DNA of 64,000 nt, from NCBI RefSeq assembly GCF_029962835.1, contig NC_080585.1, forward strand, positions 57,585,443 to 57,649,442, written 5' to 3'. The notes beneath the pieces are model-generated. The model saw only the letters and a list, made by a program, of their open reading frames with translations, was not told the origin of the DNA and ran no database searches. Shown here piece by piece: positions 34,526-45,914 of the stretch. Every line of letters begins with the position of its first letter. Positions within the stretch are counted from its first letter, which is position 1. This stretch comes from Magnolia sinica. Its lineage: Eukaryota; Streptophyta; Magnoliopsida; Magnoliales; Magnoliaceae. Both the position numbers and the translations under genes were made by a program.

Positions 34526-34745
34526 TTAGGTGGACCACACAATTGAGATTGACTGCCTACTGTTGAATACTTCTTAGGCCCATAATAGTTTAGATCAAGC
34601 TGATATTTGTTTTTTTTTTTTCCCTCCATCCGAGTCTATATGACTTTATAAACAAGTTGGATGACAAATAAACATTATGGTGGGTCCTAAGAAAGTTTCA
34701 ACAGTATAGTGTGGTCTACTTGAGTGTTAGATCTACCTCATTTTT
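34526..34745. mobile_element. remnant of the foldback MITE family
   Basis: Begins AGGTGGACCACACAATTGAG and ends with the inverted TGTGGTCTACTTGAG...CTACCTCATTT. Between these it has ATCAAGCTGATATTTG and GTTGGATGACAAATAAACAT, the internal words of the MITE copies at 48114-48650 and 48740-49000. No target duplication was identified. Confidence 0.6.
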
Positions 34746-34811
34746 TTATTTATAATCTAAAATTATATGACAAAATTTTGATGGGTTGCTTCCTACCACT
34801 ATGACTTTCAT

Positions 34812-34905
34812 ACTTGCTCCATCTAAAGTCCTATAAGACTATCTCCTATAGTGCTTGCCTGGTAACTTGCTCCATCTAAAGTCCTATAAGAGTATCTCCT
34901 ATCAC
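34812..34905. repeat. 53-bp tandem duplication
   Basis: ACTTGCTCCATCTAAAGTCC at 34812 recurs exactly at 34865, followed in both by TATAAGA-TATCTCCTAT. Confidence 0.9.
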
Positions 34906-35169
34906 TCCTCAATTGTTGTGGGATGATGATTTGGATGGTGTGAACTTATATACATGTATGGCATGTGTAATGGATGGTTGCCACACCATATGAAAACCTT
35001 AACCTTAGATATCCATCATTTATAATTCATAGATACTTTCAAAATCCTATTCATTTAATGGCCCACAGTCTTATCAAAGACGAGCGGATTTCGTTAGGTA
35101 TTTGTGAGTTCTGACTATGATTGTGGGGCCCACCTTGATGTATGTTCATGTTGTCTATACATTTTGCTA

Positions 35170-38100
35170 GCTTATTTTAAGTGTATAACCTATAATCTAA
35201 CCTAAACCTATAACTATAACCTAAACCTAAACCTATAACCTTAAGCCTAATATATAACCTTAACCTAAACCTAAACCTATAACCTAAACCTATTCTCAAA
35301 TCCCTAAACCTAAACCTAAACCTAAACCTATAACCTAAACCTATTCTCAAATCCCAAAACCTATAACTATAACCTAAACCTAAACCTATAACCTATAACC
35401 TAACCTAAACCTAAACCTATAAACTTAACCTAAACCTAAACCTAAACCTATAACCTTAACCTTAACATATAACCTTAACCTAAACCTAAACTTATAACCC
35501 AAACCTATTCTCAAATCCCTAAACATAAACCTAAACCTATAACCTATACCTATTCTCAAATCCCAAAACCTAAACTTAAACCTTAATGTATTCTCAAATG
35601 CCTAAACCTAAACCTACACCTAATCCTAATCTCAACTCCCTAGCCTAAACCTAAACCTAAACTTGAAAACCCAAACCTAAACCCGGTCCTGAACCCGAAC
35701 CAGATTTTCTAAACCTAAACCTTGACCTATTCTCATTTCCCTAAAGCTATAACCTATAATCTAACCTAAACCTATAACTATAACCTAAAACTAAACCTAT
35801 AACCTTAAGCCTAACATATAACCTTAACCTAAACCTAAACCTATAACCTAAACCTATTCTGAAATCCCTAAACTTAAACCTAAACCTAAACCTATAACCC
35901 AAACCTATTCTCAAATCCCCAAACCTATAACTATAACCTAAACCTAAACCTATAACCTATAACCTAACCTAAACCTAAACCTATAAACTTAACCTAAACC
36001 TAAACCTATAACCTTAACCTTAACATATAACCTTAACCTAAACCTATAACTATAACCCAAACCTATTCTCAAATCCCTAAACCTAAACCTAAACCTATAA
36101 CCTATACCTATTCTCAAATCCCAAAACCTATAACCTAAACCTTAATGTATTCTCAAATGCCTAAACCTAAACCTACACCTAATCCTAATCTCAACTCCCT
36201 AGCCTAAACCTAAACCTAAACTTCTAAACCCAAACCTAAACCCGGTCCCGAACTCGAACCCGATTTCCTAAACCTAAAGCTTGACCTATTCTCATTTCCC
36301 TAAAGCTATAACCTATAACCTAACCTAAACCTATAACTATAACCTAAACCTAAACCTATAACCTTAAGCCTAACATATAACCTTAACCTAAACCTAAACC
36401 TATTCTCAAATCCCTAAACCTAAACGTAAACCTAAACCTATAACCTAAACGTATTCTCAAATCCCAAAACCTATAACTATAACCTAAACCTAAACCTATA
36501 ACCTATAACCTAACCTAAACCTAAACCTATAAACTTAACCTAAACCTAAACCTATAACCTTAACCTAAACCTATAACTATAACCCAAACCTATTCTCAAA
36601 TCCCTAAACCTAAACCTAAACCTATAACCTATACCTATTCTCAAATCCCTAAACCTAAACCTAAACCTTAATGTATTCCCAAATGCCTAAACATAAACCT
36701 ACACCTAATCTTAATCTCAACTCCCTAGCCTAAACCTAAACCTAAACTTGAAAACCCAAACCTAAACCTGGTCCTGAACCCGAACCCGATTTCCTAAACC
36801 TAAACCTTGACCTATTCACAATTCCCTAAAGCTATAACCTATTCTCATTTCCCTAAAGCTATAACCTATAACCTAACCTAAACCTGTACTTATAACCTAA
36901 ACATATTCTCAAATCCCAAAACCTATAACTATAACGTAAACCTAAACCTAAACCTATAAACTTAACCTAAACCCAAAACTATAACCTTAACCTTAACATA
37001 TAAACTTAACTTAAACCTAAACCTATAACCTAAAACTATTCTCAAATCCCTAAACTTAAACCTAAACCTATAACCTAAACCTATTCTCAAATCTCAAAAC
37101 CTATAACCTAAACCTAAATGTATTCTCAAATGCCTAAACCTAAACCTACACCTAATCCTAATCTCAGCTCCCTAACCTAAACCTAAACCTAAAATTGAAA
37201 AATCAAACCTAAACCCGGTCCCGAACCCGAACTCGATTTCCTAAACCTAAACCTTGACCTATTCTCATTTCCCTAAAGCTATAACCTATAACCTAACCTA
37301 AACCTATAACTATAACCTAAACCTAAACCTATAACCTTAAGCCTAACATATAACCTTAACCTAAACCTAAACCTATAACCTAAACCTATTCTCAAATCCC
37401 TAAACCTAAACCTAAACCTAAACCTATAACCTAAACCTATTCTCAATTCCCAAAACCTATAACTATAACCTAAACCTAAACCTATACCCTATAACCTAAC
37501 CTAAACCTAAACCTATAAACTTAACCTAAACCTAAACCTATAACCTTAACCTTAATATATAACCTTAACCTAAACCTATAACTATAACCCAAACCTATTC
37601 TCAAATCCCTAAACCTAAACCTAAACCTATAACCTATACCTATTCTCAAATCCCAAAACCTATAACCTAAACCTTAATGTATTCTCAAATGCCTAAACCT
37701 AAACCTACACCTAGTCCTAATCTCAACTCCCTAGCCTAAACCTAAACCTAAACTTGAAAACCCAAACCTAAACCCGGTCCCGAACCCGAACCCGATTTCC
37801 TAAACTTAAACCTTGACCTATTCTCATTTCCCTAAAGCTATAACCTATAACCTAACCTAAACCTATAACTATAACCCAAACCTATTCTCAAATCCCTAAA
37901 CCTAAACCTAAACCTATAACCTAAACCTATTCTCAAATCCCAAAACCTATAACTATAACCTAAACCTAAACCTATAACCTATAACCTAACCTAAACCTAA
38001 ACCTATAAACTTAACCTAAACCTAAACCTATAACCTTAACCTTAACATATAACCTTAACCTAAACCTATAACTATAACCCAAACCTATTCTCAAATCCCT

Positions 38101-39345
38101 AAACCTAAACCTAAACCTATAACCTATACCTATTCTCAAATCCCTAAACCTAAACCTAAACCTTAATGTATTCTCAAATGCCTAAACCTAAACCTACACC
38201 TAATCCTAATCTCAACTCCCTAGCCTAAACCTAAACCTAAACTTGAAAACCCAAACCTAAACCCGGTCCCGAACCCGAACCCAATTTCCTAAACCTAAAC
38301 CTTGACCTATTCTCAATTCCCTAAAGCTATAACCTATAACCTAACCTAAACCTATAACTATAACCCAAACCTATTCTCAAATCCCTAAACCTAAACCTAC
38401 ACCTAATCCTAATCTCAACTCCCTAGCCTAAACCTAAACCTAAACTTGAAAACCCAAACCTAAACCTGGTCCCGAACCCGAACCCGATTTTATAAACCGA
38501 AACCTTGACCTATTCTCAATGCCCTAAAGCTATAACCTATAACCTAACCTAAACTTATACTTATAACCTAAACCTATTTTCAAATCCTAAAACCTATAAC
38601 TATAACTTAAACCTTAACCAAAAACCTATAACATAGCCTAAACCTAAACCTATAAACTTAATCTAAACCTAAACCTATAACCTTAACCTTAACATATAAC
38701 CTTAACTTAAACCTAAACTTATAACCTAAACCTATTCTCTAATCCCTAAACCTAAACCTAAACCTATAACCTAAACCTATTCTCAAATCCCAAAACCTAT
38801 AACCTAAACCTTAATGTATTCTCAAATGCCTAAACCTAAACCTACACCTAATCCTAATCTCAACTCCCTAGCCTAAACCTAAAACTAAACTTGAAAACCC
38901 AAACCTAAACCCGGTCTCGAACCTGAACCCGATTTCCTAAACCTAAACCTATAACTATAACCAATTCCCTAAAGCTATAACCTATAACCTAACCTAAACC
39001 TATACTTATAACCTAAACCTATTCTCAAATCCCAAAACCTATAACTATAACCTAAACCTATACCTATAACCTTAACCTAAACCTAAACCTATAACCTAAA
39101 CCTATTATCAAATCCCTAAACCTAAACCTAAACCTTAATGTATTTTCAAATACTAAACCTAAACCTAAACCTATAACCTATAACCTATAATCTATAACCT
39201 AACTCAAATCTCTAAACCTATACCTACACCTAATCCTAATCTCAACTCCAATTCCCTAAACTTAGACCTAAACTTATACCTAGTCTCTATTCCCTAAACC
39301 TAAACATATAACCTAAACCTATAACCTAGCCCAATCTTAAAGCTA
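35170..39345 (-). repeat. telomere-like array B, CCTAAA orientation, 4.2 kb
   Basis: The same repeat family as array A but reverse complemented: CCTAAA with CCTATAA and CCTTAA variants on plus. A longer unit is clear. The landmark CCCGGTCCCGAACCCGAAC recurs near 35682, 36240, 36768, 37215, 37772, 38260, 38468 and 38910, mostly 440-560 bp apart. Each unit also has TTCTCAAATCCC, CTTGAAAACCCAAACC, CTCCCTAGCCTAAACC and CTAATCCTAATCTCAACTCC. These are the reverse complements of the first unit type of array A; the second A type is not seen here. Confidence 0.95.
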
Positions 39346-39381
39346 TTTTCGTAAACTGACTTTAGTCATTTCATTGTAGAC

Positions 39382-42300
39382 ATGGATAAGAGTTGGATGC
39401 GAGCTAAGAATAGGTTTGGCCCAGAGTATAAGCAAGGGGCTCAAGAGTTCATGGAATTTGTCCGAAATCGGGTAGATTCAAGGAATAGGATTAGGTGTCC
39501 ATGTCGAAAATTCAAGAACATGATATATAAGACTTTAGACAAAGTAGAGGATGATTTGTTCATAGTTGGGATTGACCAGGGTTACACTTGGTGGATCTAT
39601 CATGGTGAAGATATGACCCATAGAGTTGAGCTCTCCAAAGTCCTTGCTGACCCGATTGTGCCGGATGACGAGGATGAAGACGTTGACGAAATGTAAGATA
39701 TCATAAGGGATGTATTCAGGGGAACAACTGCGGATACTGATTTTGCAGCGACAAGCAGTAACCAAGATATTCCTCCAATGGGTGATGTCGATTCAGAAAA
39801 GTTTAGTAGGTTGTTGAGGGAGGCAGAACGTCCACTTTATCCGGGGTGTCAGAACTTCTCCAAGTTGAATTTTCTTACAAAGTTACTTCATTTGAAGACA
39901 ATAAATCGTTGGAGTAACAAATCGCTTGACATGTTGCTTGAGTTGTTGAAATAAGCGTTATCGGACGGTGAGACATTGCGAAAGTCTCATTACGAGGCAA
40001 AAACATTGATGCGAGACTTGGGCCTTGGTTATGAACTCATATATGCATGTATAAATGATTGTTTATTATATTGGAAAAAAGCACGTAAGGCTGAAGAGTG
40101 TCAAGAATGTGGAGAGTGTAGGTGGAAGAATGACAAACCCAGGGGTAAGAAAATCCTGCGAAAGGTGTTAAGGTACTTCCCATTGAAACCCAGATTGCAA
40201 AGATTGTTTGTCTCGTAAGACGGCTGAAGATATGAGGTGGCATAAGGAGAAACGTGTTCATGATGATAGTACACTAAGGCACCTTGCGGACGCTGAAACC
40301 TCGTAAAATTTTGACAAGCAACATGGCTGGTTTGCAGAAGACTCGCAATATTCGATTAGGCGTTGCAAGTGATGGTTTTAATCTATTTGGTAATATGAGT
40401 AGCTCGTACAGTATGTGGCCAGTGGTACTTATGCCCTACAATTTACCTCCTTGGTTGTGTATGAAGGAGTCATTTTTCATGATGTCATTGCTTATTCCTG
40501 GACCCATGTCACCTGGGAATGACATTGATGTGTATTTACGACCGTTAGTAGACGAGTTAAACGAGTTGTGGAGTCAAGGTGTACAAACATATGATACATT
40601 TACAGGACAAACATTTCGATTGTATGCAGCGGTCTTGTGGACAATAAATGACTTTTTCGCATATGAAAATTTGTCTGGGTGGTGCACGAAGGGCAAGTTG
40701 GCTTGTCCTACATGTGGTATTGAGACTTGTTCATTGTCATTGAAGCATGATAGGAAAACATGTTATATGGGCCATCGTTGCTTCCTTCCGAGCGATCATA
40801 GTTGGCGTAGGAAGACGATGATCTTTGATGGCAAACAAGATCATAGGCCACCTCCGAAAGAGCTATCTGGAGAAGACGTGATGCAACAACTGAGTAACAT
40901 TGGAGAGGTTAGATTTGGTAAGACATCGCACTTGAAGAAGAGGAAAGTACAATATTGGACTATAATTGGAGAAAGAAGAGCATCTTTTTTGAGTTGCCCT
41001 ATTGGAGTGATCTGAAATTGCGACACAACTTGGATGTCATGCATATTGAGAAAAATATATGTGACAATGTCTTTGGAACATTGATGAACATAGAGAAGAA
41101 AACAAAAGACAGTTTTAAGACTCGATTGGATCTACAAGAAATGGGTTTAAGGAAAGAGTTGCACTTGCAACCACATGGAAATTCGTATACCATGCCATCA
41201 GCCTGCTACACGTTGACAAAACTAGAGAGAAAGCATTTATGTGAATGGTTGAGATCGGTGAAGTTTTCCAATGGGTATGCGTCAAACATATCTCAACGCG
41301 TAAACGTTACGGACTGTAAGGTAACAGGAATGAAAAGTCATGATTATCACGTCCTTCTGCAACGCCTACTGCCGGTTGCGATTCGTGGATTCTTGAGCAA
41401 GGATATCAGTGCGGTACTGATTGAGTTGGGGATATTCTTTAAGGATTTGTGTTCGAGATCGTTGAATGTAGATGTTATTAAACGACTGGAGAGGGACATT
41501 GCCGTAATCCTTTGCAAACTTGAAAGAATATTTTCACCTGCATTTTTCGATGTCATGGTACACCTAGCGATTCACTTACCGCACGAGGCGAAGCTTGCAG
41601 GCCCAGTACAATATCGTTGGATGTATCCAATCGAAAGGTGGTACCAATATGTTAAATTTTTTATTCATTCCATAAACTACATATATTCATGTTTTCATAC
41701 GTATAACATAGTGGTTTTGTGTATAGATACCTTCACACACTGAAACGATTTGTGAGGAATAAGGCACGACCGGAGGGGTCGATAGCTGAAGCGTACATTG
41801 ATAATGAGTGCCTTACATTTTGCTCCATGTATCTTCGTGGCATAGAGACTAGATTCAACCGAGAAGATCGGAATGCCGATGAAGGGCAGGAGCATGAACA
41901 AGGACCCATATCTGTATTTGCACATAACGTTCATCCTTTAGGATCCCCGACGTTTCAGGATATGGACCTTGGGGATCTAGCAAAGGCACGGTGGTATGTG
42001 TTGCATAATTGTGAAGAAATAGAGTCGTACTTGGAGTAAGTCTTCCCTCGATTATTATTTTCTCTACATATGATGATCTTAATGTTTCTTGCTGATGACG
42101 TGCCATTTATGTGTAGCGAACACATAGACGAGATGAAGTCCAAATTTTTCACAAATTATGATCGAATGCATCAGGATCATTTTCCAGAATGGTTCGCCAA
42201 CCGTGTAAGATTTCACATTGTATCTCACCACACTTAGCATTTTCGTTGTATTGCACATTATTTCAACTTATGAAAATTCCTAAACAATTATATTCTGTAC

Positions 42301-43099
42301 ATGATAATAGATGAAGATGTTGCGCACAAGCAACTCTGCGGATGCGTCTGATGCATTATACTCACTGGCATGTGGCCCTGATAGACGTGTATCTAGATAT
42401 ACAGGTTATATTGTAAACGGGATTTGATTTCACACCGAAGAACGTGAGAAGTACAAGACCACACAAAATAGTGGGGTGGTTGTGAAGGGAACAAATGAGG
42501 AGGATGAAATTGACTTTTATGGCATTTTGACAGATATTATTGAGCTGAGTTATTGTATGAGAAAGCAGGTGTACTTATTTAGATGTGATTGATGGGACAT
42601 TAGAAATAAGAAGTTGGGAATACAGACTGACAACTACTTTACGAGCGTAAATTTATCTCGGAAGTGGTTTAAGGACGACCCATTTGTCCTCGCCAGCCAA
42701 ACCAAACAAGTATTTTATCTCGCTGATACCAAGTTAGGCGGCTCTTGGCACGTGGTGCAGAAAATAAAGCCCAGGAACGTATTTGACATTCCCGTACCAG
42801 AAGTTGAAAATAGCGAGGACAGGAGAAATGACACGTTTAGGGTTGAAGAAGCATATCAAGAAGACATGCCATCTAGGGATACATGGACTGATTCAAGTGT
42901 TGATATTGATGTGGTGCAATTAGATAGAGATGATGTGCCACCTGATCATGTTGATGCCTCAATAGTACGTGATATTGTTACAGATGATAGCGGTTTCATT
43001 GATGACGATGTTGCGGACAATGAGGATGAAATACTGATCAGTAATAGTGATGGTGAAGAAATAGCTCTAAGCGATAGTGATACAGACGACGATTATTAA
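39382..43099 (+). pseudogene. CACTA tnpD-type transposase (Transposase_21 family)
   Basis: Reconstructed exons are 39382-41637, 41727-42035, 42117-42204 and 42311-43099; all three introns have GT and AG ends. Domains in order: a transposase-associated N-terminal domain (MDKSWMRAKNRFGPEYKQGA...IRCPCRKFKN); the Transposase_21 core with LGVASDGFNLFGNMSSSYSM, WCTKGKLACPTCG and LRHNLDVMHIEKNICDNV; a DUF4218-like region (LLQRLLPVAIRGFLSKDIS, PIERYLHTLKRFVRNKARPE across the first junction); and a DUF4216-like region (ERYKTTQNSGVV-like stretch, then IQTDNYFTSVNL, VFYLADTKLGGSWHVVQKI) with an acidic tail. In-frame stops occur at 39694, 39952, about 40305, 42425 and 42590. Frames shift near 40215, 40340 and 40950. 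It catalysed excision and insertion in the ancestor; this copy is dead. Confidence 0.9.
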
Positions 43100-43238
43100 A
43101 TGTACACATGATTTACATGTCATTTTTCAATTCGAATAATTTATGTATTTCATGTATACGTGAAAATTACAAGTCATGATTAATTCTTTTTATTGACTTG
43201 TTTATAATCCACATTTGCAGTTAAGTCAATTTCTGATC

Positions 43239-43625
43239 ATGTCCTCCTTAAACCGGAGCGTAGCAGAATCACACAACATACTTCATCAGCTGTTGCAGAT
43301 AGATATTTTGGTCCTATCTTCTTCTGGTAGGGCCATAGAGATACCCGGTCTGGTCGATGAGTGTAGAGTGGAATATATCGACGATGACTTAGATGAAAGA
43401 TTATGCTATCTCAAAGAAATTCCAGGGCTGATGGAGATATATAACCGCGGGAAACGAGATATGGAAGATGCGACTCTGTCACTTACACATCTGAATGGAG
43501 TCCCAAGAGACAAGATATCTCCTATTGTGACTGGCATGTTGGCTGTAAATATGTCGAGTGCTTCACACGAAATGACATATGCTTCTGAAGTATACGATAG
43601 CTTACGCAGGGAGTACTTCGGATAG
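43239..43625 (+). CDS. intact 128-codon ORF between the two CACTA genes, function unknown
   Basis: Opens MSSLNRSVAESHNILHQLLQ and ends SEVYDSLRREYFG with a stop. It has no internal stop, unlike both neighbours. No domain, signal peptide or membrane segment is evident. The composition is acidic, with two similar halves around LDERLCYLKEIPGLMEIYNR. It lies 139 bp after the tnpD stop and 275 bp before the transposase_24 gene, on the same strand. It might be a further exon of tnpD, an accessory CACTA gene or a chance open frame. The upstream bases TTTGCAG at 43214-43220 could be a splice acceptor, which would favour an exon. Confidence 0.45.
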   Translation: MSSLNRSVAESHNILHQLLQIDILVLSSSGRAIEIPGLVDECRVEYIDDDLDERLCYLKEIPGLMEIYNRGKRDMEDATLSLTHLNGVPRDKISPIVTGMLAVNMSSASHEMTYASEVYDSLRREYFG

Positions 43626-43900
43626 TTTACCTCAAAGTTGTTTCGTATTACAACAAAATATGTGTATTTAATATAGAATGACAATGTATAATGGAATTTT
43701 CAATGATTATAAATTAAAGTTTACAGTTTTATTATATTCTGCTTGCATTATAGTGTAATGGTCTAATCATATTTTAATCATCTCTCTAAGCATAAACACA
43801 TGCATTATACCGTCAACACTACTTGTACAATGTTTTAGTATATTCCACTTGTATTGACATTGTTTAAATTTATAAGTTCGTAGCTCGCACATATTCAGTG
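43626..43900. other. intergenic spacer between CACTA genes
   Basis: AT-rich, no feature seen apart from a possible promoter-like AT context upstream of the ATG at 43901. Confidence 0.4.
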
Positions 43901-45619
43901 ATGGCACCAGGTGGGAGAGTACGTCGTTCGCGCACTGGATCTACCCCTTCTACCCGTGATGCGACGGAGCCAGCATCACCGTCACATGTTGCATCGCAGG
44001 CGTCTGATCCCTCAGTCGCGCATACACCGGGCACTGCATGTAAGTCTAGACATATATTTCTTTTAATGATTTCTATTTATGTTTAAACTTATATATTTCT
44101 TTTGCAACAGCGTCGTCGACCAGCCGACGAGGACGTGGACTCACGCGTGGGTTGCTTTTAGAGCGACTTACGCGTGAGGGTAGGGTGACGGTAGAGTTCT
44201 CACAGGACTGCATTAGACCTGTTGAGAACAATGCCATGTTGTTTACGTCAGAGGTCGGTGTCTTATGCCGATCTCTGATCCCCCCCACCACCTCTCGTTG
44301 GGCAGACATGACAGATGATGTGCGACAGCTCATCCGTCAGCGCCTTTAGGTAAATTTTAGTAAATTAAAATTTATTTTATAAAAGTTTATTTACAGTTAA
44401 GTTATTTTCTTAATAAGTTTATTATCTTAATCTATCATTTACGAAACTGCAGGATAAATTTGACTTGGATTTGAGTGTTCCGCACATCTCCCATGCCGTT
44501 GACGACATGATGAAGGAGCAATTCAAGGATTACCGCAGTAAGTTACACCAGCAATACAAGCGGTGCATGAGCCACGAGGAGGCCATACAGTCCGCACCGC
44601 TGCACGTGACCGATGAGGACTGGCGGATACTCTGCGATAGATTTTCGTCTGATTCTTTTCAGGTAATATTTACATATTTATGATATCTTAACATAATAAT
44701 TAAATTCGTAATTAATAACAATGTATTATGAATAATGTGTTTAGAAGAGGAGCAAAATAAATTCTGACAATAGAGGAAAGTTAGAAGTGAACCACGTAGC
44801 TGGTTCAAAGTCATTTGTACGACTTCGTCACGACATGGTAAGAAAGTACTGGTAATTATTACGTTTATATATTCTTTCCATGCATTTATATTAATTCTAT
44901 TGTCTTTTCGATTGCGCAGTGAGATTCCGTCACTGGCCAGGAGCCCGGACCAGTAGACTTCTACAAAGGGACTCACTGTCGGCAGGCGACAGGATCTTGG
45001 GTACATCCTAGAGCCAGCGAGATTTGGGTAAAGATCCTTACATTGTAAAATTTATTTGCATTAAATTATAATAATGTCATTTATTATGAAAATTCATATG
45101 TTTTCATTACAGGAGGAGATGAACACCTTACGCAGTCAACCCACTCCCGATGGTACTCAGCGGAGGGAGCCAGAGATCCTGAGTTAGGTGCTTGGCACCC
45201 GTTCTGGATATGTGCGTGGGTTTGGCCATGGTGCCAAGCTCATGGCACCCGCTAGAGCTGCCTCCAGCCGATCCATCGTCGTTGGCGACAGCGCCGTACG
45301 CCGAGCTGATACTGTAGAGAGAGAGGTTTGGCAGCTACGGGTCGTCGTCGATGACATCAAAGATCAGCTGGACAGACAGAGGGAGGAGCAGGCGAGGCAG
45401 AGGGAGGAGCAGGAGAGGAGGATGGAGGAGGAACTGGCGAGGCAGAGGGAGGAACAGGAGAAGAGGATGGGCGATCAGCTGGCGAGGCAGAGGAAGGAGC
45501 AAGAGAGGAGGATGGAGGAGATGCGGGTGGAGCATGAGCGACGGATGATGGAGATGTTTCAAGTTATCGCTGCACGCTTATCCACTGATGCCCCAGCGCC
45601 TCCGCCTTCATCTGTGTGA
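43901..45619 (+). pseudogene. CACTA transposase_24 (tnpA-type) protein with coiled-coil tail
   Basis: Six exons fit GT-AG splicing and keep frame: 43901-44039, 44111-44349, 44453-44662, 44745-44837, 44920-45027 and 45113-45619. The product starts MAPGGRVRRSRTGSTPSTRD (basic, low complexity). It continues through TSRRGRGLTRGLLLERLTRE, the transposase_24 region with RWADMTDDVRQLIRQRL, DEDWRILCDRF, KSFVRLRHDM and VDFYKGTHCRQATGSWVHP, and then VLGTRSGYVRGFGHG. It ends in a long Glu/Arg/Gln heptad region made of repeated RQREEQERRMEEE-like units, a coiled coil. Stops are TAG at 44347, TGA at 44920 and TAG at 45185. In En/Spm the equivalent protein binds the subterminal repeats and multimerises, and the coiled coil fits that role. 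Confidence 0.85.
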
Positions 45620-45654
45620 ATTTTTTTTTATATTTGTTTATTATGTTAAGTTTT

Positions 45655-45756
45655 GAATGAATGTGATGCGGATAACATTGTTTGTGTTTGGATGAATGTA
45701 GTTTATGTTTGGGTTTGGATTAATTTAATTAGATGGATGTGAATGTGAATATGATG

Positions 45757-45816
<60 letters not shown>

Positions 45817-45890
45817 GGTGTATATCAGGATGAATATGATGAAATATATTGTTAACAGGTGTATATCAGGAATTTTGTGCGGAATTTTAA
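45655..45890. repeat. right inner inverted arm of the CACTA element, with (TA)n
   Basis: Reads GGATGAATGTAGTTTATGTT, TGGATGTGAATGTGAATATGA, GGTGTATATCAGG and AACAGGTGTATATCAGG, the reverse complement of words at 21405-21585. A (TA)n tract of about 27 units (45759-45813) is inserted or expanded in its middle and is absent from the left arm. Confidence 0.75.
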
Positions 45891-45914
45891 GAGGTATATT
45901 TTTTTAAAAAAAAA

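Noticed and set aside
45335..45562. Leucine/proline-rich minus-strand ORF as a gene
   Set aside because: It is the antisense shadow of the Glu/Arg/Gln coiled coil of the transposase_24 pseudogene.
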